A stretch of 5,534 nucleotides of DNA from Saprospiraceae bacterium UBA7328 (GCA_002471345.1 DKPS01000141.1:4666-10199); one strand, 5' to 3'; counted from the first letter of the stretch, positions 1 to 5,323 are shown. A program made the numbers and translations. The notes: a model not told the origin generated them from the sequence alone.

Positions 1-45
1 ACTGGATTTTGAATCCAGCGCGTCTACCAATTCCGCCACTTCGGC
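1..45 (-). tRNA. tRNA-Leu (anticodon CAA), 5' part, cut by window edge
   Basis: Read on the minus strand, the stretch begins with a seven-base acceptor strand GCCGAAG, then TG, and a D arm with GCG/CGC stem and a loop containing GG. The anticodon stem is CTGGA/TCCAG, closing the seven-base loop TTCAAAA. The loop centre gives anticodon CAA at 11-9, which reads UUG leucine codons. The GCCGAAGTGGCGGAATTGG beginning is typical of bacterial tRNA-Leu. The gene runs out of the window right after the anticodon stem, so the long variable arm expected of tRNA-Leu, the T arm and the 3' acceptor strand are not seen. It lies downstream of the rseP-hscB-NUMOD4 genes on the same strand, 173 bp after the last stop codon. 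That gap has candidate terminator structure, so separate transcription is more likely. Confidence 0.93.
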
Positions 46-109
46 TAATAACATTGTGGTAGTCTTTGAATCCAAATCAGGCCCCAATTAAAATTGAGAT
101 CTATTTGTC

Positions 110-132
110 AAATTTATCCTAACAATAAATTT
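110..132. repeat. AT-only inverted repeat, 8-bp arms
   Basis: AAATTTAT at 110-117 and its exact reverse complement ATAAATTT at 125-132 flank a 7-nt loop CCTAACA. The arms are pure A/T, so an RNA stem would be weak, and no clear U-tract follows on either strand. It lies between the NUMOD4-like gene and the tRNA-Leu gene. It may be part of a terminator region or of the tRNA promoter region, or it may be chance in AT-rich DNA. Confidence 0.35.
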
Positions 133-183
133 AAGAGCGCAAATCTAATTCTTTTTCAGAATAGTATCTAACTATCATTTTTA

Positions 184-213
184 CAAAAATCAGATTTTCT
201 AGAAAGATTTTTG
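184..213 (-). terminator. candidate terminator after the rseP-hscB-NUMOD4 operon
   Basis: CAAAAATC (184-191) pairs perfectly with GATTTTTG (206-213). Inside them the palindrome TTTCTAGAAA (196-205) can extend the stem, leaving a 4-nt bulge AGAT on one side. On the minus strand this starts 5 nt after the stop codon at 221-219, and the descending arm itself carries five T residues. The stem is AT-rich and the run of U after it is poor, so a strong intrinsic terminator is not certain. Confidence 0.4.
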
Positions 214-218
214 AATAA

Positions 219-782
219 CTATTTTGCAGGCTCTACATGACCCCAATTTTCTCCTCTTTCTATTCTCTTTAGCTGAGTAGTGCTGACACCAAATCGCTTA
301 GCAATCATCTTTCTCCTTGTCTTTCCTTGGATCAGTTGCTTTTTAATTATTGCAACTTGAGCAGCAGTTAGTTTGTAGTAACCACCTTTGTTGGATTTTT
401 TAAAACCAAACTTCTTAGCTCTAGCCTTGATATATTCTTTCCATTCAACCTCATTCACCCAAATTACATTAGAAGGGAGGTTGTTCTTTCTGTTGAGATC
501 CTTATGAATTACATAAGTATGCTCATCTGTTGAAGGATCAACAAAATGCTTTGCGACTTCCTTGTGAACATAGATAGCTTGATTGAGATTGCCTTCTACT
601 TTTATAGATGCTCTATAAAATCCACGGTGATCTGGATGGGTTTTGAGTTCTTTTTCCTCCTCAGTTTCCTTGTCTATGGACTTAGTCCTGCCCAAATTTG
701 AAATAAAATAGTCCTTCTTTTTTGTAGGCCTTTTGAATGTGATCTTTGCCCATTTTTCACTAGGCAGATTTTTAATTGTCAT
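219..782 (-). CDS. NUMOD4/HNH-like DNA-binding protein with C-terminal helix-turn-helix
   Basis: This 187-residue basic protein resembles the NUMOD4-HNH group of homing-endonuclease-like proteins. Near the N-terminus, YFISNLGRTKSI (25-36) matches the NUMOD4 core (Y.vSN.GRv.S). YVHKEVAKHFV (71-81) and VIHKDLNRKNNLPSNVIWV (91-109) match the HNH_3 pattern, in which a conserved His, Asp, NN and N..WV recur. Here the usual Asn before the second His is Ile and the Gly after Asp is Leu, so catalysis may be weakened or lost. The C-terminus (about 138-182) looks like a helix-turn-helix: LTAAQVAIIK, then AKRFGVSTTQLKRI, ending in the W.HV seen in phage HNH proteins. The ATG at 782-780 follows the hscB stop by 6 nt, so it is probably the third gene of the rseP operon. 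No intron or interrupted gene is visible next to it. It could be an active endonuclease, a domesticated regulator or a decaying selfish gene. The family call is fairly firm; the function is not known. Confidence 0.8.
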   Translation of the reverse strand: MTIKNLPSEKWAKITFKRPTKKKDYFISNLGRTKSIDKETEEEKELKTHPDHRGFYRASIKVEGNLNQAIYVHKEVAKHFVDPSTDEHTYVIHKDLNRKNNLPSNVIWVNEVEWKEYIKARAKKFGFKKSNKGGYYKLTAAQVAIIKKQLIQGKTRRKMIAKRFGVSTTQLKRIERGENWGHVEPAK

Positions 783-788
783 GATGCG

Positions 789-1298
789 TTACAGTTTTCT
801 GATGTTTTCCTTTAGTCTATTAATGTATTTCATTCTAAAATAACATTCCTTAAGGCTCGCAATTTCTGATTCATTAAGCTCGGAGTTGCCGATTCTTTTG
901 ATTTCAGTATTGAGTGTATCTGTAAGCTGATTTATGTTTTGTTCTAATTCTGTCAATTTTGTCGGATCAGCATCGCCAAGTTGCAAATCCATGATGGTTT
1001 CATTGATATCCATCATTTCCATTAAAAATAATTGAGATAGTTCTTCTTTCTCTCCTTCTTTTATTGCGCCTTTAATTTCTAAAAGATGTTTTAATCTTTT
1101 ATTGTCGTTTTTGAGGACGTTGTATGCCTCATTATTAAGGGTGGAAAATCGCAATACTTCTTCTTGCCTCTTTTCTTCCTCCAAGGTATAAAAATCAGGA
1201 TGATACTTACGACTGTTTTCGTAATATAATTTTCGTAGATCAGCTTGATTTAGATTTAGTCTAACAGGGAGCCCGAAATATTCATAGTAATTTATCAA
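789..1298 (-). CDS. hscB: Fe-S cluster assembly co-chaperone HscB (J-domain protein)
   Basis: HscB is the J-type co-chaperone that brings the scaffold IscU to the Hsp70 HscA/DnaK and stimulates its ATPase during Fe-S cluster transfer in the cytoplasm. The 169 residues match the family length. The N-terminal J domain opens with YYEYFGLPVRLNLNQADLRK and carries the HPD triad at 33-35 (KYHPDFY). After a short linker comes the helical C-terminal domain, with FLMEMMDINE at 91-100 matching the family's IscU-binding helix. The start chosen is TTG at 1298-1296, because it places the J domain at the usual distance from the N-terminus and no in-frame ATG lies nearby. It overlaps the rseP stop by 4 nt, which suggests translational coupling. 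No isc or suf gene is visible around it. An ordinary DnaJ-like protein is less likely because the Gly/Phe and zinc regions are absent. Confidence 0.9.
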   Translation of the reverse strand: MINYYEYFGLPVRLNLNQADLRKLYYENSRKYHPDFYTLEEEKRQEEVLRFSTLNNEAYNVLKNDNKRLKHLLEIKGAIKEGEKEELSQLFLMEMMDINETIMDLQLGDADPTKLTELEQNINQLTDTLNTEIKRIGNSELNESEIASLKECYFRMKYINRLKENIRKL

Positions 1299-2626
1299 AA
1301 TAATCTCATTATATCCAGACCTACAGCATAAATCATTAACATCATAATGAGAAAAAAGCCTCCCATAGTAGCATATTGAAGAACCTTGTCACTAGGTTTA
1401 ACCCCTGTGATCACTTCAAAAAGTAAAAACATCACATGCCCTCCATCTAGAGCTGGAATAGGAAGTAGATTAATAAATGCAAGTAAAATTGATAGCATAG
1501 CGGTCAAATTCCAAAACCGATGCCAGTCCCATTCAGAACCAAACATCCCTCCTATTGAAATAAAACTACCGAGAGAATCTTGGGCTTTTATTTTACCTCT
1601 GAACATTTGTCCAAATGCTTTGATTTGACTTGCAATAAAGTTGTAACTTTTTTCACAACCCATACCGAGAGCTGGACCTATGGCATATTTTTCAGATGCT
1701 ATTTCTATAAAATCAGTAGGTAGGCTACCAAAATAACCTAGTTTGCCATGTTCATCTACCATGACAGATGTAGTGATAGTATCAGATGATCTGAGATACT
1801 TAATATTCACCTCTTCTGATACCTTCGAAGACATTGCTGAGGCAAATTGCACATAAAATGGAGTCTCAATACCATTTACTCCAATGATTTGATCTCCGGC
1901 AAGCAATCCAGCTTTTTGTGCGTTACTTCCACTTGTTATCTCGGATATGATATTAGGATAAGCTAATGTGAAAAGAGATTTTTCTCTGTTTTCATAGGCA
2001 GAGATTAGAGAAGTATAGTTCTCAGGTACATTCAAGGTAATTTCTCTTCCATTTCTTTTTACAACAAGGGTTTCAGCCTCATTGAAAAGTATTTCTTGTT
2101 TAACCAAATAGGATTCAAACCTGTCCATATCTTTTGATCCTACACTTAGTACTAAATCTCCATCTTGCAGACCCAAATGTTCGCCTAATTCCTCTACAAC
2201 CATTCCATATTTCGCTCCTTCAGTAGGAATATAACTTTCTCCCCAATGCCATAAAATCATTGCAAAAAGAAGGATGCCGAGTATAAAGTTGACCGTTACA
2301 CCACCAAGCATAATGATCAGTCGCTGCCATGCAGGTTTTGATCTGAATTCCCATTCTTTTGGTTCTTCTTTCAGCGCATCCGTATCAAAACTTTCATCCA
2401 CCATTCCGGCTATTTTTACATATCCGCCTAGAGGAAGCCACCCTATACCATATTCTGTCTCACCTTTTTTAATACTAAAAAGAGAGAAGTATGGATCAAA
2501 AAAGAGGTAAAATTTTTCAACTTTGGTTTTAAACCATTTAGCTGGAAAAAAATGACCGCATTCATGGAGTATGATAAGAATGCACAGACTTAGCATAAAC
2601 TGTGCAATAGTTATTAATAGATCCAT
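1295..2626 (-). CDS. rseP: RIP metalloprotease RseP (site-2 protease, M50)
   Basis: This 443-residue inner-membrane zinc protease cleaves transmembrane substrates within the bilayer; in other bacteria these are anti-sigma factors and leftover signal peptides. The first membrane helix carries the zinc motif HECGH (21-25). GGYVKIAGM (67-75) is the conserved membrane-reentrant loop. A second helix (about 104-126) leads into a periplasmic part with two PDZ-like modules, roughly 138-205 and 222-293; the second has the clear AQKAGLLAGDQIIGVNG core. The third metal ligand lies in NLLPIPALDGGH (386-397), Asp 394, followed by a last helix (about 419-440). All catalytic residues are present, so the protein should be active. 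The ATG at 2626-2624 has a weak AGGA ten bases upstream. It is the first gene of an operon with hscB. A TACTTTTG box and a perfect inverted repeat lie upstream. The substrate cannot be told from here. Confidence 0.96.
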   Translation of the reverse strand: MDLLITIAQFMLSLCILIILHECGHFFPAKWFKTKVEKFYLFFDPYFSLFSIKKGETEYGIGWLPLGGYVKIAGMVDESFDTDALKEEPKEWEFRSKPAWQRLIIMLGGVTVNFILGILLFAMILWHWGESYIPTEGAKYGMVVEELGEHLGLQDGDLVLSVGSKDMDRFESYLVKQEILFNEAETLVVKRNGREITLNVPENYTSLISAYENREKSLFTLAYPNIISEITSGSNAQKAGLLAGDQIIGVNGIETPFYVQFASAMSSKVSEEVNIKYLRSSDTITTSVMVDEHGKLGYFGSLPTDFIEIASEKYAIGPALGMGCEKSYNFIASQIKAFGQMFRGKIKAQDSLGSFISIGGMFGSEWDWHRFWNLTAMLSILLAFINLLPIPALDGGHVMFLLFEVITGVKPSDKVLQYATMGGFFLIMMLMIYAVGLDIMRLF

Positions 2627-2661
2627 ATGGTTGTTTTCCTATTTTTATTATTTGAAAGACT

Positions 2662-2680
2662 TGATGTAATATTTACATCA
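2662..2680. promoter_or_regulatory. perfect 8-3-8 inverted repeat upstream of rseP, possible operator
   Basis: TGATGTAA (2662-2669) and TTACATCA (2673-2680) are exact reverse complements separated by TAT. The dyad ends 36 bp before the rseP start codon and lies 10 bp downstream of the TACTTTTG box, so it would fall at or just after the transcription start. That position suits a repressor operator or a 5'-leader hairpin. I do not recognise the site as belonging to a named regulator; it is not a CRP or FNR consensus. Confidence 0.5.
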
Positions 2681-2690
2681 GAATGGTGCC

Positions 2691-2698
2691 CAAAAGTA
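2691..2698 (-). promoter_or_regulatory. candidate -7 box of the rseP promoter
   Basis: On the minus strand the octamer TACTTTTG fits the Bacteroidota -7 consensus TAnnTTTG exactly. Transcription would begin near 2684, giving an rseP leader of roughly 58 nt that includes the inverted repeat. A -33 TTTG at the normal spacing is not evident; the nearest TTG (2714-2712) is only 13 bp upstream of the box. Confidence 0.45.
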
Positions 2699-2751
2699 TA
2701 CAAATACAGAACAATTTGCAGCCGATTTTTTTACTACAGTTTTTAGGTGTT

Positions 2752-2759
2752 TATTTTTG
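2752..2759 (+). promoter_or_regulatory. candidate -7 box of the rsmE promoter
   Basis: TATTTTTG fits the Bacteroidota TAnnTTTG -7 consensus and lies about 50 bp before the rsmE start. The expected -33 position holds only a T-rich stretch, not a clean TTTG. Together with the box at 2691-2698 on the other strand, it makes 2627-2801 a plausible divergent promoter region. Confidence 0.35.
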
Positions 2760-2801
2760 TTGTTTCTGAGTTGCATGTACAATTCATATTGCCTTTTTTA
2801 A

Positions 2802-3515
2802 ATGTCACTGGATATGATCGTGTTTTATTCTGAAAACATCAATGCTGGATCTGGGGAATTAAGTTCCGAAGATTCTAAACATTGTTATAAAGTCCTTAGA
2901 AAGAAAGTTGGTGATAATATCATTGTATTGGATGGAAAAGGAGGGAAACACCATTGTGAGATTGACGCTATAGAAAAAAATTATGTTTCATTTACAGTTG
3001 TAAAAACTGATCTATATCCACCTGAAGACCATTTGCCTACCGTAGGGATTTCCCTACTTAAAAATTCTAATCGATTGGAATGGTTTCTTGAAAAAGCTAC
3101 TGAAATTGGCATACGATCAGTCCAACCTTTAGAATGTAAGAGAACACTTAAAGGAAAATTTAGAAAGGACAGAGCAGAATCCATAGTTATAAGTGCTATG
3201 AAACAATGTATGAGAACCTTTTTGCCAGAGGTCAGAGAACTAAATTCCTTTGAGGAAATCCTTAGGGAAAATGCTAATAGGCGAAAATATATTTGTCATT
3301 ATTCAGAAGAAAATGATCACCTTCTGGATGTTTTAGAAATGGGTCAACCAGCATATATTTTGATAGGACCTGAGGGAGATTTTTCTGAAGATGAACTGAA
3401 TTTGGCAATTGGAAATGGTTGGAAAATGGTAAATATCAGTAATAGTAGACTTCGAACAGAAACGGCAGGAATTACAGCATGTCAGATAGTAGCCTTGAGA
3501 AATAGAGGAAATTGA
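2802..3515 (+). CDS. rsmE: 16S rRNA (uracil(1498)-N3)-methyltransferase RsmE
   Basis: This SPOUT-family enzyme uses S-adenosylmethionine to methylate N3 of U1498 in 16S rRNA, in assembled 30S subunits. An N-terminal PUA-like domain (SSEDSKHCYKVLRKKVGDNI, 21-40) is followed by the knot-forming catalytic domain. Family landmarks are KNSNRLEWFLEKATEIGI (87-104), AMKQCMRTFLPEV (132-144), the SAM loop ILIGPEGDFSEDEL (186-199) and SRLRTETAG (215-223). The length, 237 or 233 residues, fits the family. Two ATGs are possible. The second, at 2814, gives MIVFYSENI, which matches the usual beginning of the family (M.LFYsp.I), so it is probably the true start; neither ATG has a Shine-Dalgarno sequence. 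The DUF4159 gene follows after 34 nt, likely in the same transcript, while rseP is divergent. Confidence 0.95.
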   Translation: MSLDMIVFYSENINAGSGELSSEDSKHCYKVLRKKVGDNIIVLDGKGGKHHCEIDAIEKNYVSFTVVKTDLYPPEDHLPTVGISLLKNSNRLEWFLEKATEIGIRSVQPLECKRTLKGKFRKDRAESIVISAMKQCMRTFLPEVRELNSFEEILRENANRRKYICHYSEENDHLLDVLEMGQPAYILIGPEGDFSEDELNLAIGNGWKMVNISNSRLRTETAGITACQIVALRNRGN

Positions 3516-3549
3516 TGAAATATAACTGAGTAATAAGCATTATATATTT

Positions 3550-4221
3550 ATGAACAAAGTGATCAGAATTGGTTTTATTGGAATTTTGGTAGTATTCCTT
3601 TTAGGATCTTGGGTTGTACCCCAAGATGGCGCTATAAAATTGGGATTGCTCAAATATAGTGGAGGTGGAGATTGGTATTCTAATCCTACATCATTGATAA
3701 ATCTTTCTCTATTTAGTAATAGCGAACTAAACACAAACCTTGACCCTAATTATGCCACTGTGGAAGTGGGAAGTCCAGAACTGTTTAACTATCCATGGGT
3801 GCATATGACAGGTCATGGCAATGTCGTTTTTTCTGATGCTGATGCAGATAATCTTAGAAGTTATCTTATCGGTGGAGGATTTCTACATATAGACGATAAT
3901 TACGGGATGGACATCTTCGTAAGACCCGCAATGAAAAAAGTTTTTCCAGAATTATCATTTGTTGAATTGCCATTTGATCATGAGATCTATCACCAGAAAT
4001 ATGATTTTGACAATGGTGTTCCTAAAATTCATGAGCATGATGATAAACCGGCTCAAGGATTCGGTATTTTTTGGGAAGATAGATTAGTATGTTTTTATAC
4101 TTATGAAAGTGATATAGGAGATGGATGGGAAGATGAAGAGGTTCATAATGACTCTCCTGTCAAAAGATTAACAGCATTAAGAATGGGTGCTAATATTTTG
4201 CAGTACGCTTTTTCAGATTAA
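3550..4221 (+). CDS. secreted DUF4159 domain protein
   Basis: This 223-residue protein has an N-terminal hydrophobic segment (about 5-22, after M-N-K-V-I-R) that looks like a signal peptide or anchor. There is no lipobox Cys. The rest is one DUF4159 domain (PF13709). Recognisable conserved stretches are GLLKYSGGGDWYSNPTSL (32-49), VHMTGHGNVVFSD (84-96), GGGFLHIDDNYGMD (108-121), DHEIYH (143-148) and RMGANILQYAF (211-221). DUF4159 is related to the glutamine-amidotransferase-like/ThuA fold and often appears in MoxR/Bat gene clusters. Here it stands alone, 34 nt after rsmE, a pairing I associate with Cytophagales. The enzymatic activity, if any, is unknown. It should face the periplasm. Its stop lies 2 bp from the stop of the PspC-domain gene on the other strand. 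Confidence 0.88.
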   Translation: MNKVIRIGFIGILVVFLLGSWVVPQDGAIKLGLLKYSGGGDWYSNPTSLINLSLFSNSELNTNLDPNYATVEVGSPELFNYPWVHMTGHGNVVFSDADADNLRSYLIGGGFLHIDDNYGMDIFVRPAMKKVFPELSFVELPFDHEIYHQKYDFDNGVPKIHEHDDKPAQGFGIFWEDRLVCFYTYESDIGDGWEDEEVHNDSPVKRLTALRMGANILQYAFSD

Positions 4222-4241
4222 GACTAATCTACAAGTAGATT
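4215..4241. terminator. overlapping hairpins at a convergent gene junction, possible bidirectional terminator
   Basis: Two exact inverted repeats share a middle arm. AGATTA (4215-4220) pairs with TAATCT (4225-4230) around a 4-nt loop. AATCTAC (4226-4232) pairs with GTAGATT (4235-4241) around AA. The structures are mutually exclusive and cover both stop codons of the convergent genes. On the plus strand the second stem is followed by the pyrimidine-rich CTTCCCTCTCC; neither strand has a clean U-tract, so termination is inferred mainly from position. Confidence 0.4.
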
Positions 4242-4451
4242 CTTCCCTCTCCTTAGGTATTTTTTAATATTTAGCCAAAAAGCAACAAAGAAGTAAAATA
4301 TAAGAGGCGACCCAAGTGTCATGAAGCTCACGTAAATAAAATACAATCTCACCCGTGAGGATCGAAGACCCATTTTGCTACCGATGTAGCTACATACCCC
4401 GAAACCAAATTTTTCGATGATATACTTTATCTGTGTTGCTATTGCATACAT
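4224..4451 (-). CDS. PspC-domain membrane miniprotein
   Basis: This 75-residue protein is essentially one PspC domain (PF04024). Its first half, KFGFGVCSYIGSKMGLRSSRVRLYFIY (about 14-40), follows the family pattern of a G-V-C-x-x-hG core, a short 'gl....vRl' turn and entry into a membrane helix. The second half (about 38-60) is a hydrophobic segment rich in F, I and Y, followed by the basic tail KKYLRRGK that should stay in the cytoplasm. Small PspC-only proteins are common in Bacteroidota. By family knowledge they relate to the phage-shock envelope response, but no PspA or PspB gene is visible here. It ends 2 bp from the DUF4159 stop. A second small membrane-protein gene lies 103 nt upstream on the same strand and could be co-transcribed. 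The role is inferred from the domain only. Confidence 0.82.
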   Translation of the reverse strand: MYAIATQIKYIIEKFGFGVCSYIGSKMGLRSSRVRLYFIYVSFMTLGSPLIFYFFVAFWLNIKKYLRRGKNLLVD

Positions 4452-4554
4452 AAGAAACCGAAAGGTACAAAAAAGTCTATTTTCTATTTGTCACTCTCAT
4501 TATTAAATAACGAATTTTGATAAAATACAGTGTTGTAAATAATATCTAAAGCCG

Positions 4555-4701
4555 TCAAGTGTATAATAGAAAAGAGGTAACAAGCCCAGCCATCCCGATG
4601 AGAGTAATCAGTAATAATGGAATGAACTCTGATTGTTTGTTAAGCGTTCTCTTTCTTTGAATGTCAATCTCAGGTTTGCTATGAGTATAGGTTCTATTCA
4701 T
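4555..4701 (-). CDS. 48-residue single-pass membrane protein, unrecognised
   Basis: The minus strand has an ATG at 4701-4699 and a TGA stop at 4557-4555. The product has a polar basic N-terminal part (MNRTYTHSKPEIDIQRKRTL, then NKQSEF) and a hydrophobic C-terminal segment from about residue 27 (IPLLLITLIGMAGLV, continuing TSFLLYT). This is the layout of a single helix with a cytoplasmic positive N-terminus. A promoter match lies at the right place: -7 TACTTTTG (4734-4727) and ATTG (4756-4753) with an 18-bp spacer, giving a leader of about 20 nt. The PspC-domain gene follows 103 nt downstream on the same strand, so the two may share a transcript. I do not recognise the family. A chance ORF is possible because it is short, but the hydrophobic block and the promoter argue for a real gene. 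Confidence 0.6.
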   Translation of the reverse strand: MNRTYTHSKPEIDIQRKRTLNKQSEFIPLLLITLIGMAGLVTSFLLYT

Positions 4702-4726
4702 AGGCGTTTACATTCTTTGGAAAGCT

Positions 4727-4756
4727 CAAAAGTATTGAAATTAATTGTAAATCAAT
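4727..4756 (-). promoter_or_regulatory. Bacteroidota-type promoter of the small membrane protein gene
   Basis: On the minus strand ATTG (4756-4753) and TACTTTTG (4734-4727) are 18 bp apart, close to the -33 TTTG / -7 TAnnTTTG arrangement of Bacteroidota primary-sigma promoters. Transcription would start near 4720, about 20 nt before the ATG at 4701. Of the boxes in this window it has the best spacing. Confidence 0.55.
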
Positions 4757-4931
4757 GAATTAAATATTAAATTTTATTTTAATATATATAAAACACTGTG
4801 GCTTATATTGAACAGCTATATTTTGTGTTATTTGGTTATGATGGTAGAGTAATACCATTCTACTTGAGGTTGAATGAATCATAAAGAAATACTTTCTCCT
4901 CAATAGACTAATAAATCCATATTCATATTAC
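4757..4931. other. AT-rich divergent intergenic region, no gene seen
   Basis: This is the core of the gap between the small membrane protein gene (minus strand) and the DUF3467 gene (plus strand). It is strongly AT-rich, with an almost pure A/T run around 4757-4792. I see only very short ORFs. Two small overlapping dyads occur: ATGGTA (4841-4846) with TACCAT (4853-4858), and GTAGA (4844-4848) with TCTAC (4859-4863). They could form alternative hairpins in a leader RNA, but 5-6 bp arms arise easily by chance. Confidence 0.5.
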
Positions 4932-4939
4932 TACTTTTG
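4932..4939 (+). promoter_or_regulatory. candidate -7 box of the DUF3467 gene promoter
   Basis: TACTTTTG matches TAnnTTTG and is the same octamer as in front of rseP and the small membrane protein gene. Transcription would start near 4946 and leave a leader of only about 13 nt before the ATG at 4959. No TTTG or TTG stands at the expected -33 position. Confidence 0.4.
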
Positions 4940-4958
4940 AAGAAATATAAAAAGAGCC

Positions 4959-5267
4959 ATGGCTGAAGAAAAAAATCAGAAGCAAATCAATATAGAGATG
5001 CCAGAAGAGATAGCAGAAGGAATCTATTCTAATCTTGCCATTATATCACATTCTCAAAGTGAATTTGTATTAGATTTCGTGAGGATATTGCCCAATGTCC
5101 CGAAAGCAAAAGTGAAATCTAGAATTGTGATCACACCTCATCATGCTAAAAGGTTTTTAAAAGCATTAGAAGATAATGTGAAGAAATATGAAGCCCAGCA
5201 CGGAGGAATAAAGCAATCTAGTGAACCTCCATTTCCTATGAATTTCACTCCTACGGCTCAAGCTTGA
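4959..5267 (+). CDS. DUF3467 domain protein
   Basis: This 102-residue soluble protein matches DUF3467 (PF11950) along most of its length. The typical run is INIEMPEEIAEGIYSNLAII (10-29), then SHSQSEFVLDFVRILPNVPKA (30-50), VKSRIVITPHHAKRFLKALEDN (52-73) and a Lys/Glu-rich helix VKKYEAQHG. The tail after residue 83, with SSEPPFPMNFTPTAQA, looks unstructured. The family is widespread in bacteria but, to my knowledge, has no established biochemical role, and no catalytic residue pattern stands out. The ATG at 4959 is preceded by AAAGAGCC, only a weak ribosome-binding match, and gives the usual N-terminus of the family. htpG follows 96 nt later in the same direction, with a palindrome between, so co-transcription is uncertain. 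Confidence 0.88.
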   Translation: MAEEKNQKQINIEMPEEIAEGIYSNLAIISHSQSEFVLDFVRILPNVPKAKVKSRIVITPHHAKRFLKALEDNVKKYEAQHGGIKQSSEPPFPMNFTPTAQA

Positions 5268-5308
5268 CAGGCCTCTAGCCTATAGAACCGACAAAATGTC
5301 ACTCTTTT

Positions 5309-5323
5309 CCATGTGGCACATGG
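5309..5323. promoter_or_regulatory. perfect 7-1-7 palindrome between DUF3467 gene and htpG
   Basis: CCATGTG (5309-5315) and CACATGG (5317-5323) are exact reverse complements around a single G. The dyad is more GC-rich than its surroundings and ends 40 bp before the htpG ATG. TTTG (5324-5327) follows immediately and could be a -33 element, with a weak TAAAATTC 17 bp later. It could be an operator for heat or stress control of htpG. As RNA it could also form a short stem that ends the DUF3467 transcript. I cannot match it to a named regulator. Confidence 0.45.

Noticed and set aside
83..112. Promoter for tRNA-Leu (TTTG at 112-109, TAATTGGG at 90-83, minus strand)
   Set aside because: The 18-bp spacing is good, but the -7 box misses two of the TTTG positions, so it is not strong enough to list.
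1..218. Integration site at the tRNA-Leu gene
   Set aside because: No integrase and no repeat of the tRNA end are visible, and the 3' end of the tRNA is outside the window.
1386..1628. Plus-strand open frame of 80 codons
   Set aside because: It lies entirely antisense to rseP, has no family resemblance and no promoter, and is best explained as a shadow of the real gene.
2274..2510. Plus-strand open frame of 78 codons
   Set aside because: It is antisense to the 5' part of rseP, whose motifs are intact there; the translated sequence resembles no protein I know.
2981..3184. Minus-strand open frame of 67 codons
   Set aside because: It is antisense to rsmE in a region with conserved RsmE motifs.
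3540..3734. Minus-strand open frame of 64 codons
   Set aside because: It is antisense to the start of the DUF4159 gene and has no recognisable domain.
4773..4895. Minus-strand frame of about 40 codons beginning MIHSTSSRM
   Set aside because: It runs into the almost pure A/T stretch, where it gives low-complexity I/K/F/N residues; it has no promoter match or recognisable pattern and looks like intergenic DNA.
5269..5281. Short AGGC/GCCT hairpin after the DUF3467 stop as terminator
   Set aside because: It has only four base pairs with a 5-nt loop and no U-tract after it.
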